DNA from: an archaeon
GTDB lineage: Archaea > Nanobdellota > Nanobdellia > SCGC-AAA011-G17 > GW2011-AR18
Assembly: GCA_023245385.1 (NCBI GenBank)
Contig: JAHFKM010000002.1
Span: forward strand, 1 to 29,389
Direction: 5' to 3'
DNA length: 29,389 nt
The position numbers were made by a program, and so were the translations under genes. The notes beneath the pieces were generated by a model. The model was not told the DNA's origin, ran no database searches, and was given only the letters and a program-made list of their open reading frames with translations. Shown here one piece after another: positions 13,072 through 20,488 of this stretch. Position 1 is the first letter of the stretch. Each line of letters opens with the position of its first letter.

Positions 13072-14471
13072 AGATAAAAGAATTTTTAGTGGAGTTAAAA
13101 TCCGGAAGTGTAGATAGTGTTGAGCATACTGAAAAGGTGTTGGAGGAAGTAGAGAAAATAAATAAAGAGTTTAAGTATTTGAATGTTATTTCAGAAGAGC
13201 TCGCGAGAGAGTGTGCGGTGAAACTAAAAAGTAAACCTTCTGGAAAGCTTGCTGGTCTTCCTATCTCTTTGAAGGATGCTATTTGTTTGAAAGGTGTTGA
13301 TTCTAGTGCTGGTTCTTTTATGTTAAAAAAGTATAAGCCTTTGTTTCATGCGACAGTTGTTGAGAGGGCGTTAAAAGAAGGTGCGATTCCTCTAGGGAAA
13401 ACAAGTCAGGATGAGTTTGGGTTTGGAGGTTTTTCTACAAATGTTGGGCTTGGATTCAAGGTACCTTTAAATCCTTTTGATAAGAAAAGAGTTACTGGTG
13501 GTTCTTCTGGTGGTGCTGCTGGTCTCGCGCAGAAGCTTCCATTGCATGTCGCTTTTGGTGAGTCTACTGGGGGGTCGATTGTGAATCCTGCTTCGTTTTG
13601 TTCTGTGTTTGGTTTGTGTCCTACCTATGGTCGTGTGTCTCGTTATGGATTGATTGATTACGCTAATTCTTTGGATAAGATTGGTCCTCTTTCGCGGGAT
13701 GTGTATGGTGCAGCGTTAGTGTTGGAAGTTATTGCTGGGTGGGATAAGAAAGATTCGACGAGTTTGAATGTTCCTGGAGAGTTGTATACTTCTTACTTAG
13801 AAAAGGATGTGAAAGGGTTGAAGATTGGGATGATTAAGGAAGCGTTTGGTTTTGGAATTGATCCTGATGTTGAGAGGAAGGTGCGGGAAGCAGCTGGCCG
13901 GTTAGAGCAACGTGGGTGTAAGATTGTTGATGTTTCTTTACCTCTTTCTGTGAAGTATGGGATTCCTGCGTATTATCTTCTTGGAACTTCTGAAGCTTCT
14001 ACAAATTTGGCGAAGTTGTGTGGGATGAGGTATGGGTTGGAAGAGGATTTGAAGGGTGATTTTAATGAGTATTTTACTGCGGTGAGGAGTCATGGTTTTG
14101 GAAAGGAAGCGAAGCGAAGAATTATGCTTGGTACATTCGCGAGAATGTCTGGTTTTAGGGATGCGTATTATCTTAAAGCGATGAAGGTGAGAACGAAGAT
14201 TATAGAGGAGTATAAGAGGGTGTTTAAGACTGTTGATGTGCTTATTTCTCCGACAGTTCCGATCTTACCTCCGAGGATTGAGGATGTTTCTAAGCTTTCA
14301 ATTGTGCAGAATTATATGATTGATGTGCTCACTGTTGGTCCTAATTTAGCTGGTTTGCCTCATGCGAATGTTCCTGTTGGTTTTGCTAATTCTTTGCCTG
14401 TGGGGATGATGATTATTGCTGATCATTTGAAGGAAGGGTCTTTGTTTCAAGTTGCGAAGGAGTTTCAGTAG
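13068..14471 (+). CDS. gatA: Asp-tRNA(Asn)/Glu-tRNA(Gln) amidotransferase subunit A
   Basis: GatA hydrolyses glutamine (or asparagine) and supplies ammonia for amidation of the tRNA-bound acid on GatB. The 467-residue protein carries the amidase signature: catalytic Lys69 in ISLKDAI, the Ser pair 146-147 in TGGSSGGAAG, and Ser170 in FGESTGGSI. In the last motif Glu-Ser stands where Ser-Asp is usual, a mild change. The glutamine-pocket region YLLGTSEASTNLAKLCGMRYG is well kept, as are PNLAGLPHANVP and LPVGMMIIADH near the C-terminus. It is coupled by overlap to the 93-aa gene. gatB must lie elsewhere. Confidence 0.95.
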   Translation: MKIKEFLVELKSGSVDSVEHTEKVLEEVEKINKEFKYLNVISEELARECAVKLKSKPSGKLAGLPISLKDAICLKGVDSSAGSFMLKKYKPLFHATVVERALKEGAIPLGKTSQDEFGFGGFSTNVGLGFKVPLNPFDKKRVTGGSSGGAAGLAQKLPLHVAFGESTGGSIVNPASFCSVFGLCPTYGRVSRYGLIDYANSLDKIGPLSRDVYGAALVLEVIAGWDKKDSTSLNVPGELYTSYLEKDVKGLKIGMIKEAFGFGIDPDVERKVREAAGRLEQRGCKIVDVSLPLSVKYGIPAYYLLGTSEASTNLAKLCGMRYGLEEDLKGDFNEYFTAVRSHGFGKEAKRRIMLGTFARMSGFRDAYYLKAMKVRTKIIEEYKRVFKTVDVLISPTVPILPPRIEDVSKLSIVQNYMIDVLTVGPNLAGLPHANVPVGFANSLPVGMMIIADHLKEGSLFQVAKEFQ

Positions 14472-14496
14472 GGCTCAAGGAAGAACGCTTGAATGG

Positions 14497-14516
14497 AGCT
14501 ATAACTTTTTATAGCT
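14497..14516. repeat. Perfect 8-bp hairpin after gatA
   Basis: AGCTATAA and TTATAGCT form a perfect stem around a 4-nt loop, 26 bases after the gatA stop. The right arm also contains a TATA-like TTTTATAG about 30 bp before the next start codon. It could therefore be a stop signal for the gat operon, the promoter of the next gene, or both. Confidence 0.4.
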
Positions 14517-14535
14517 GTTTAGTTTTAGGAGGTTT

Positions 14536-14826
14536 GTGGCGGAACGTTACCGAACGCTTGAGGGAGTTGAGTATGATCTTTCTACCTTGTCTGATGAAGA
14601 GAAGAAAAGTTATGGATGGTTGGTAAAGGAGTCTGAGGCTGCGTCGAGTTTCTTGGAGTTTCAGAATAGAACTGCTCATGGAATTATTGAAGCGGCGAAA
14701 AAGAAGGATGGGACGAGTTGGAGTAAGAATTTTTTATATCAGATTCAGTTGGATTTGCTTGCAAGGATAAGCATTCGTAGTGGAGAGTGTAAAAGGGATA
14801 TTTCGGATAAACTTGTTGAAGAATAA
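14536..14826 (+). CDS. Unknown 96-residue protein
   Basis: I do not recognise this protein. It is predicted to be all helical and soluble (LSTLSDEEKKSYGWLVKESEAASSFLEFQNRTAHGIIEAAKKKDG, then YQIQLDLLARISIRSGECKRDISDKLVEE). The GTG start is supported by a strong TAGGAGG at 14526-14532, which is unusual in a window where many genes appear leaderless and may mean efficient translation. It lies 64 bp after gatA on the same strand and may share its mRNA. Confidence 0.65.
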   Translation: MAERYRTLEGVEYDLSTLSDEEKKSYGWLVKESEAASSFLEFQNRTAHGIIEAAKKKDGTSWSKNFLYQIQLDLLARISIRSGECKRDISDKLVEE

Positions 14827-14893
14827 CTTGCTTGTTTATAGGGGGTAAATGTTGAAGTGGAATTGAAGTTCAGAGTTTTGAATGCTGTTGAAT

Positions 14894-15637
14894 TTAGGAC
14901 GTGGATCGTCTAAGAAATAGAGACCTAGTTGAATCTATTTTTTTCCCCATGTAGTATTCTTTTTTTTCTTTCGTTAATCGTTCGATTGTGTAGCGAAGCA
15001 TGGTTCTTGGCATTTCGTGGTGGTGTTTGTTAAGAAATTCTTCGAGTGTTTTTTCATTTTTCTTTCCTACTTCTCTGAGCATCCAGCCGGTGGCTTTGTG
15101 GAGTAAGTCCTGTGTATCTTTTAGGAGGAGTTCTGAAATTTTAAGAGTGTCTTTGAATTGATTGTGGCGAATGAAGGTGAGTGTTGAGACGATTGCGATT
15201 CTTCGTTCCCAGAGTTTTTGAGATTGAGCAAGTTTGTAAAGAATTTTTTTATCTTTGTGTAAGAGATAGTTTCCAACGATAAGGGGTGCGCTTAGATCTA
15301 CGAGATCCCAGTTGTTAATAGAATGAATGTTTTTTAAATAAAATTGAAATATTTTTTCTTTCTTAACATCATTTGCTTTGTTGTATTGGGAAGTTAAAAT
15401 GAGGAGGGCGGTAAAGCGGTGTTCGTGGATCTTGTTTGAGAGTAGTTTTTCAAGATCACTAAAGGTGAGAGTGGAATATTTTTTTGAGAGGGTGCGCTGT
15501 TTAGGGACAGGTATTCCTAGGAAGAGATCACCTTCTCCGTAATCTCCTTTTCCTGTTTTAAAAAATCCAGAAAGTATTTTGGCTTTTTGTGGATTGTGTA
15601 AGTGTTGAAGTTCTTGGTATAAGAATTCTAGGTTCAT
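14894..15637 (-). CDS. AlkD-like DNA alkylation repair glycosylase
   Basis: AlkD proteins are HEAT-repeat DNA glycosylases that excise N3- and N7-alkylated purines. The 247-residue protein matches the family in length and key residues: NNWDLVDLSAP (Trp110, Asp114), LWERRIAIVS (Arg145, Arg146) and KATGWMLREVG (Trp185). These correspond to the Trp, Asp, Arg and Trp that hold the lesion in Bacillus cereus AlkD (W109, D113, R148, W187). Its ATG lies one base after the stop of the PHP gene upstream, so the two are co-transcribed and probably coupled. Confidence 0.88.
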   Translation of the reverse strand: MNLEFLYQELQHLHNPQKAKILSGFFKTGKGDYGEGDLFLGIPVPKQRTLSKKYSTLTFSDLEKLLSNKIHEHRFTALLILTSQYNKANDVKKEKIFQFYLKNIHSINNWDLVDLSAPLIVGNYLLHKDKKILYKLAQSQKLWERRIAIVSTLTFIRHNQFKDTLKISELLLKDTQDLLHKATGWMLREVGKKNEKTLEEFLNKHHHEMPRTMLRYTIERLTKEKKEYYMGKKIDSTRSLFLRRSTS

Positions 15638-15638
15638 T

Positions 15639-16331
15639 TTAATAATGTCCTTTTCTTTTCCAGATCTTCAAGGGCATAAGGACAAACAGGGAGAAACTAA
15701 TTTTTAAAAAAGTAAAAAAGGGCAAGGGTGTTGTTTTTACCTGAACTTTTCCTTGCTTAATTGCTTTGATAATGCTTTCAGGGTCGTTCTTTTCAGCTTC
15801 AACAATGCTGTAAGTATGTCCGACTTGAAATAAATAGTGGGTGTCTGAATTTCCAAGGAGGGGTATATGATATTTTTTGGATAATTCAACAGTTTTTTTA
15901 TTGAAATTTAAGAAGGGGAGATAGAAGTGACAGTATTCGATTGCGTCAAATAAATCAAGATGTTTTTCCAGTCTTGATCCGAGAGCGTTAATAAAAAAGA
16001 ATGGGTGAGAGGGCACGATAAGGGTGTCTGTTCTTTGTATTTTTTTTAAGTCTGCTAAGGAATGGATTGAGTCTACTTCTTCTTTTTTTGCGTTTAAGAT
16101 AAGGATATGTGCTCCTTCAATTGTTCGTTCAGTTCCTGGAAGGAGGGTGATTCCTTTAGAAAGAGCGTATGCTTTTGTTGAGTCATTAGCGTAATAGTGA
16201 TCATGGAAGGTGAGCGCGATGGCGTGATATCCTTTTGCGGCAAGGTAGTCAATAAGATCTTTTGAGGTATAGCTGATGATGTCATGAGGGTCTTCTTTCG
16301 CGTGAAGATGAAAGTCTGTTTTTAGGTGCAT
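15639..16331 (-). CDS. PHP-domain phosphoesterase-like protein with C-terminal membrane anchor
   Basis: The 230-residue protein has the metal motifs of the PHP superfamily: TDFHLHA (Asp6, His8, His10), FHDHYYAND, GTERTIEGAHILILN, VPSHPFF and GNSDTHYL. PHP proteins hydrolyse phosphate esters, and several act in DNA repair. Unlike most, it ends in a hydrophobic stretch FFTFLKISFSLFVLMPLKIW followed by basic residues, which would tie it to the inner face of the membrane. It is the first gene of a pair with the AlkD-like glycosylase (1-bp gap). The substrate is unknown, and removal of 3' phosphates or of nucleotide damage products is only a possibility. Confidence 0.8.
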   Translation of the reverse strand: MHLKTDFHLHAKEDPHDIISYTSKDLIDYLAAKGYHAIALTFHDHYYANDSTKAYALSKGITLLPGTERTIEGAHILILNAKKEEVDSIHSLADLKKIQRTDTLIVPSHPFFFINALGSRLEKHLDLFDAIEYCHFYLPFLNFNKKTVELSKKYHIPLLGNSDTHYLFQVGHTYSIVEAEKNDPESIIKAIKQGKVQVKTTPLPFFTFLKISFSLFVLMPLKIWKRKGHY

Positions 16332-16361
16332 AAAAAAGGAAAAGGAAAGAAGTATTTTAAG

Positions 16362-16508
16362 TTAATCTCCGCTGGTGTCGAAGCCATCGTCTTCTGGTTC
16401 TGTATCGTCATCTTCCTTGTCGTCATCTTCTTCTATTTCATCTTCATCCCAGGTTTTTTCTTTTCCTGCGAATAAGGGAATGTTTGTGAGTAAAGTGTGT
16501 GTTTCCAT
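16362..16508 (-). CDS. 48-residue highly acidic protein
   Basis: The start at 16508 has a strong GGAGGA six bases upstream (16515-16520 on the plus strand) and a TATA element (TTATATATA, about 16557-16565) about 50 bp away. The product begins METHTLLTNIPLFAGKEKTW, then becomes almost all Asp and Glu (DEDEIEEDDDKEDDD) and closes DDGFDTSGD. I recognise no family. Such a short acidic tail with a conserved-looking hydrophobic head could be a nucleic-acid mimic or a partner of a basic protein. It lies 30 bp ahead of the PHP gene on the same strand and may head that operon. Confidence 0.6.
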   Translation of the reverse strand: METHTLLTNIPLFAGKEKTWDEDEIEEDDDKEDDDTEPEDDGFDTSGD

Positions 16509-16698
16509 GTTTGTTCCTCCATGAATTTTCTTGAGGCTTTTAGTGTCAGGTTCTGCTATATATAACTTTTGGTGACTTTTGGAGAGGTGTTAAGGGTGTA
16601 AAAGAGAAAAGATTTTTTTTTCAGAAGTAAATTTTTTTTATTCTTGCTTGTTGTCTTAGAAACCTTTAAAACTATCTTTAATTCTTACAGGTGTTAAA

Positions 16699-18378
16699 AT
16701 GAGGTCGCGTGTGCTGTTTTTGCTTTGTGTATTTCTTTTAGGGTCTTTGTCTGTTGGTGCAGATGGATATTTTTGGAAGGAGATAGTAACTGATCTTACG
16801 CTTCATGAGGATGGGAGCGCAAGTGTTGTTGAAACACAAACTTTTTCTTTTGAGGGGAATTATAGTTTTGCGTATCGCTATTTTGATCTGGAGAAGATGC
16901 AGGATATTTCTGATATTCATATATATGAGGGTGAAAAAGAGATAACTCAAAAAGAAGTGTATGATGAAGGGGATCAAAAGGTTGTGAAGTGGTATTTTGA
17001 GGGGCAGCAGGAGAAAATATTTACGCTTAAATATAAGGTGTATGGGCTTGTTAAAAAGGGGAGTGATGAAGATTCTGTTTTTTGGTCTCCTGTGTTTAAG
17101 GATCATTGGGGGGAGGTGAGAAAGAGTTTTTTTCTTCTTCATTTTCCAAAGCCTGTTAGCTTGAACAGTGTTCATGTGAGAAGTGTTCCTGAGGTGAGTG
17201 CGGAACAGAGTGATGAGCACACTTTATCTTTTTCAGTTTCAAAGCTAGAATCTTATCAGGTGTGGGATCTTGAAGTTTTTTTCCCAAAAAAGATCTTTGG
17301 TTTGAGTTTTGCTCCGATTGTTCTTGAGAAATATTTATTTCTTTTGGTCTTGTTTGTGCTTCTGCTTCTTTTACCTCTTTCAGTATTTTTGAAAGGGAGA
17401 AGGATGTATGTTCAGTTTGCGAAGGATCCTGTTTTGCAAGAGTGTAATATTAATTTGAGTAGGATTGCGAGAGTGAAGCCTGGTCTTGTTGGAACGATTC
17501 TTGAGAAAAAAGTTGGGGTGCATGAAATCCTTGCGACCTTTGTGGATCTTGCGCAGAGAGGGTATCTGTCTGTTCAAGAAAAGGGTAAAGATTTTATTCT
17601 GAGAAGAGAGAAAAAGAGTTCTTTTTTTTTACTTGTCTATGAGCGGCGTTTGTTGGGAACTATTTTTTCTTCTAAGAAGGAGCTAATGCTTTCAGAGATG
17701 AAAGGTCGGTTTTATTTTGCTAGAATGAAAGAAGCGCTTTATGAAGGGGCGGTGAAGCAGAGGATTTTTAATGAGAATCCTGAAAGTGTAAGAAAAAAGT
17801 ATGCTGTAAAGTCTCTTATATATTTTTTCTCTGCTTTTATTCTTTTTTTCTTTGTTTCAGACCGTAGATATTTTCTTATGCTTTTTTTTGTTGTTTTAAT
17901 GTATGTTATGTATTCTTTTTGGGGGAAATATACTTTTTTTAAAAAACAAAATCTTCGTTTTTCATTGAGTGTATTTTTCAGTGATAATTTTTTTATTTTG
18001 CTTCTCTTTTTAGATCTTCTTGTTTTGAATGTTTTTTTCCATGAGAGAGCTTCTTATATTTATTATTTTGCTGGTTTTGCTCTTGTTTTTTGTTTTTGCT
18101 GCCTTCAGGTGTATGTGCGGCGTATTCCAAAACTCGTAACGCTTGGTGTTTTAAACAGTGAAAAGTATGGTGAGCTTAAAGAGTGGTTAAAAAAGTATCC
18201 TGTAAAAGAAGAGAGGGTTTTTAACTTTTTTTTACCTTATACGTTGGCGTTTCAGATGGAGGATGTTTGGTTTAAAAAATTTGGGAAGCGTGTTCATCCT
18301 TCTTGGTATGCTGGAGATTTTACTTTTAGTAGTTTTAATCTGTTCTGTAAGTCTTTGGGTCTATCAGTAAAGAAGTAA
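16699..18378 (+). CDS. DUF2207-type membrane protein
   Basis: This 559-residue protein has a signal peptide (MRSRVLFLLCVFLLGSLSVGA) and an outside domain of about 180 residues. That domain begins with YFWKEIVTDLTLHEDGSASVVETQTFSFEGNYSFAYRYF, the typical opening of DUF2207. A membrane helix follows near 209-230 (YLFLLVLFVLLLLLPLSVFL), then a cytoplasmic block, four more hydrophobic segments between about 373 and 475, and a hydrophilic C-terminus ending in the family-like KRVHPSWYAGDFTFSSFN. The function of the family is not known, and surface or envelope roles are assumed. It is not obviously in an operon. Confidence 0.85.
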   Translation: MRSRVLFLLCVFLLGSLSVGADGYFWKEIVTDLTLHEDGSASVVETQTFSFEGNYSFAYRYFDLEKMQDISDIHIYEGEKEITQKEVYDEGDQKVVKWYFEGQQEKIFTLKYKVYGLVKKGSDEDSVFWSPVFKDHWGEVRKSFFLLHFPKPVSLNSVHVRSVPEVSAEQSDEHTLSFSVSKLESYQVWDLEVFFPKKIFGLSFAPIVLEKYLFLLVLFVLLLLLPLSVFLKGRRMYVQFAKDPVLQECNINLSRIARVKPGLVGTILEKKVGVHEILATFVDLAQRGYLSVQEKGKDFILRREKKSSFFLLVYERRLLGTIFSSKKELMLSEMKGRFYFARMKEALYEGAVKQRIFNENPESVRKKYAVKSLIYFFSAFILFFFVSDRRYFLMLFFVVLMYVMYSFWGKYTFFKKQNLRFSLSVFFSDNFFILLLFLDLLVLNVFFHERASYIYYFAGFALVFCFCCLQVYVRRIPKLVTLGVLNSEKYGELKEWLKKYPVKEERVFNFFLPYTLAFQMEDVWFKKFGKRVHPSWYAGDFTFSSFNLFCKSLGLSVKK

Positions 18379-18441
18379 GGGATATAGGGATTGGATCAAC
18401 AAAAACTTTAAAAGGGTCTGGGTTTTTCTCGCTTTACTCGC

Positions 18442-18912
18442 ATGACTGAAAAAATTGATTTCAAAGCAGAATATGAAAAGTTGAGAAAAAAATATAATCT
18501 TCCTGATTTTGAAGTGTTGAATAAAGAGTTTGAGCTTGTAGATATGGAAAAAAAGGAAAACGTGCCGCGGGCTTTGAGAAGAAGGCTGCGGGAGAAGCTT
18601 ATTTTTTTTTGTAGGATTGTGGAGGGAATTATTTATCCGACTGAGCGTTCCCCATTGGCTACGTATGAGAGTAGTTTCTTCGATGATTTTACGAAGCTTC
18701 AGCTTTCAAAGATTCATAGGATGATGATGGTTTTTGATCGAAAGGGGTTGTGTTTGGATGTGGAAGATTCTGAAGAGAAAAATATGGGCTACATTCTTGA
18801 TCTTCTTAAGGAATGGCCTGGCTTAAAGCGTGAACTTTTAAAGACTGTTGTTTTAATGGAGCGTTCTTGGCAGAACCATATTGAAGAAAAAGCGCAAGGG
18901 TATTTTGGGTAA
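18442..18912 (+). CDS. Unknown 156-residue protein
   Basis: I do not recognise a family. The protein looks soluble and helical, with an N-terminal KIDFKAEYEKLRKKYNLPDFEVLNKEFEL, a basic stretch PRALRRRLREKLIFF, ERSPLATYESSFFDDFTKLQLSKIHRMMMVFDRKGLCLDVEDSEE, and a charged C-terminal helix. The start follows a TATA-like CTTTAAAAGGG (18408-18418) by about 24 bp, as expected for a leaderless gene. Its 3' end overlaps the decayed minus-strand frame at 18789-19230. Confidence 0.7.
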   Translation: MTEKIDFKAEYEKLRKKYNLPDFEVLNKEFELVDMEKKENVPRALRRRLREKLIFFCRIVEGIIYPTERSPLATYESSFFDDFTKLQLSKIHRMMMVFDRKGLCLDVEDSEEKNMGYILDLLKEWPGLKRELLKTVVLMERSWQNHIEEKAQGYFG

Positions 18913-19215
18913 GTTAAAAAAATTCTTCTTATATGGCTTAATGTTTCAAAAATTTTATTAAACTTTGCAGCTAAACTTATTGTTATAATGATTTTTCTAG
19001 GATCTTCATTTCTACCAATTCCTTCTAAAAGATCTTTTAATTTATGAGAATGTTCATATGTCTGATGCTTTTCATTTTGTTTTTTAATCTGAGTTACAAA
19101 ATGGGGTAGGTTAGTATCTAAATTTTCAATTCTCGTTTCTAACAGCTCTCTCAAGGGCAGTATCAGCTTGATCTGTCTGTAATTCTAAAGAATTTGCAAT
19201 TTCACTCTACTTAAA
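18913..19215 (-). pseudogene. Decayed minus-strand gene fragment
   Basis: The only coding-like signal in 18913-19337 is on the minus strand, in two frames. One frame, near 19130-19205, reads SEIANSLELQTDQADTALERAVRNEN and stops. The neighbouring frame continues ETRIENLDTNLPHFVTQIKKQNEKHQTYEHSHKLKDLLEGIGRNEDPRKIIITISLAAKFNKIF and then runs antisense into the 156-aa gene. Both pieces look like real helical protein and could be joined by one frameshift. There is no proper start codon or downstream end. I do not recognise the family. Confidence 0.4.
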
Positions 19216-19337
19216 GGAGGGGATTAATCTTTAAAATTCATTTTTTCATGAAAATTTTAGGTTATAGTATCCTTTAGCTTTTTCAACATATTTTTATAAA
19301 CACAATCTTTAAAAATTTCCTTCACTCATATAATTTT

Positions 19338-19871
19338 ATGCGCATCATCATTCTTGGGCCGCCAGGAACAGGGAAGGGGACACAGGCAAGGGTGTTGGCT
19401 AAAAAACTTCATCTTAAACATTTTAACAGTGGAGATTTTTTCAGAAAGGAATATGCGAAGAAAACCGTGTTGGGTATAAAAGCGTATTCTTATTGGGGGA
19501 GGGGAAATCTTGTTCCGGATGGGTTAAAAGTTAAAATGTTGGACAAAAAGCTTCCTAAAAATAATTATATTCTTGATGGATATCCTAGAACGCTCTCGCA
19601 AGCGCGATTATTGGAGAAAAAACAAAGAACAGACAATGTTATTTATATTAGTTCAAGCAAGAAAGAAATTTTTGAAAGGCTTCTTCAACGTGCGCGTATT
19701 GAAGGGAGATCAGATGATACGGCAGTTATTATCAAACGCAGGCTTGTTGTGTATGAGAAACAGACAAAACCTTTACTTCACTTTTATAGAAAAAAAATTA
19801 TTCGTGTTAATGGGGATCAGGTTCCTGAAAAGGTACTGGAAGAGATTTTGAAAAAATTAACAAAGGTTTAA
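19338..19871 (+). CDS. adk: Adenylate kinase, short form
   Basis: Adenylate kinase interconverts ATP, AMP and ADP. The 177-residue protein has the P-loop GPPGTGKGTQ (residues 7-16, Lys13), the AMP-site motifs FNSGDFFR and DGYPRTLSQA, and RARIEGRSDD with the arginines that close over phosphate. It lacks the zinc-bearing LID insert of longer bacterial forms. The sequence resembles the bacterial/eukaryotic Adk type rather than the trimeric archaeal AdkA, which fits DPANN genomes. A TATA-like CTTTAAAAATTTC lies about 28 bp before the ATG. A related NMP kinase of another specificity cannot be excluded. Confidence 0.85.
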   Translation: MRIIILGPPGTGKGTQARVLAKKLHLKHFNSGDFFRKEYAKKTVLGIKAYSYWGRGNLVPDGLKVKMLDKKLPKNNYILDGYPRTLSQARLLEKKQRTDNVIYISSSKKEIFERLLQRARIEGRSDDTAVIIKRRLVVYEKQTKPLLHFYRKKIIRVNGDQVPEKVLEEILKKLTKV

Positions 19872-19911
19872 GTGTATTCTTTTTTTTCTTAAAAGGAAGT
19901 CTTAGCAAAAA

Positions 19912-19919
19912 CTATAAAA
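19912..19919 (+). promoter_or_regulatory. TATA box of trm56
   Basis: CTATAAAA lies 25-32 bp before the ATG at 19944, again the leaderless spacing. Confidence 0.6.
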
Positions 19920-19943
19920 GATACTTCTTTTTTTAAAACTTTT

Positions 19944-20462
19944 ATGATTGAACTTTTGAGGCTTGGTCATCGTTTGCCTCGTGATCAGAGGACGACAACG
20001 CATTGTGGTTTGGCTGGTCGAGCCTTGGGTGTGGAGAAGATGTGGTATACTGGGGATAGGGATAAGGAGATGGAGAATGGTCTTGTTAATTTAACTGGGA
20101 GGTTTGGTGGGCCGTTTACTGTGGAGTGGAGTGAAAGTGAATATGTTTTAATCAAGAAAAAGAAGAAGGAGGGGTTTAAGATTATTCATCTTACGATGTA
20201 TGGTTTGGATTTTGAGAAAACAAAAATAAAAGCGGAAAAACAATTGCTTATCGTCGGTGGAGAGAAGGTGGCTCCTGAATTGTATCGGCTTTCTGATTAT
20301 AATATCTCAATTGGAAATCAGCCTCATTCTGAAGTTGCAGCCCTCGCGCTTTATTTGTATAAAAATTTTGGTTTAAAAAAATTGTTTAAAGATGTGAAGA
20401 TGGAGATAGTTGGTTCTGAAAGGTCGAAGGTGATGAAGAGAAATTCAGAGAAAGCTTTTTAA
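19944..20462 (+). CDS. trm56: tRNA (cytidine(56)-2'-O)-methyltransferase
   Basis: aTrm56 is an archaeal SPOUT-fold enzyme that adds a 2'-O-methyl group to C56 in the T loop of tRNA, stabilising the D-loop/T-loop contact. The 172-residue protein has the family opening LRLGHRLPRDQRTTTHCGLAGRALG and the knotted SAM-binding end LSDYNISIGNQPHSEVAALALYLYK, with LIVGGEKVAPELY before it. These match the family motifs and the length is normal. Both tRNAs in this window have a C at the substrate position: TTCAAAT in tRNA-Asp and TTCGAAT in tRNA-Gly. It has its own promoter. Confidence 0.93.
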   Translation: MIELLRLGHRLPRDQRTTTHCGLAGRALGVEKMWYTGDRDKEMENGLVNLTGRFGGPFTVEWSESEYVLIKKKKKEGFKIIHLTMYGLDFEKTKIKAEKQLLIVGGEKVAPELYRLSDYNISIGNQPHSEVAALALYLYKNFGLKKLFKDVKMEIVGSERSKVMKRNSEKAF

Positions 20463-20488
20463 AGAACTTGAGAGCTAAATAAAGAAAT

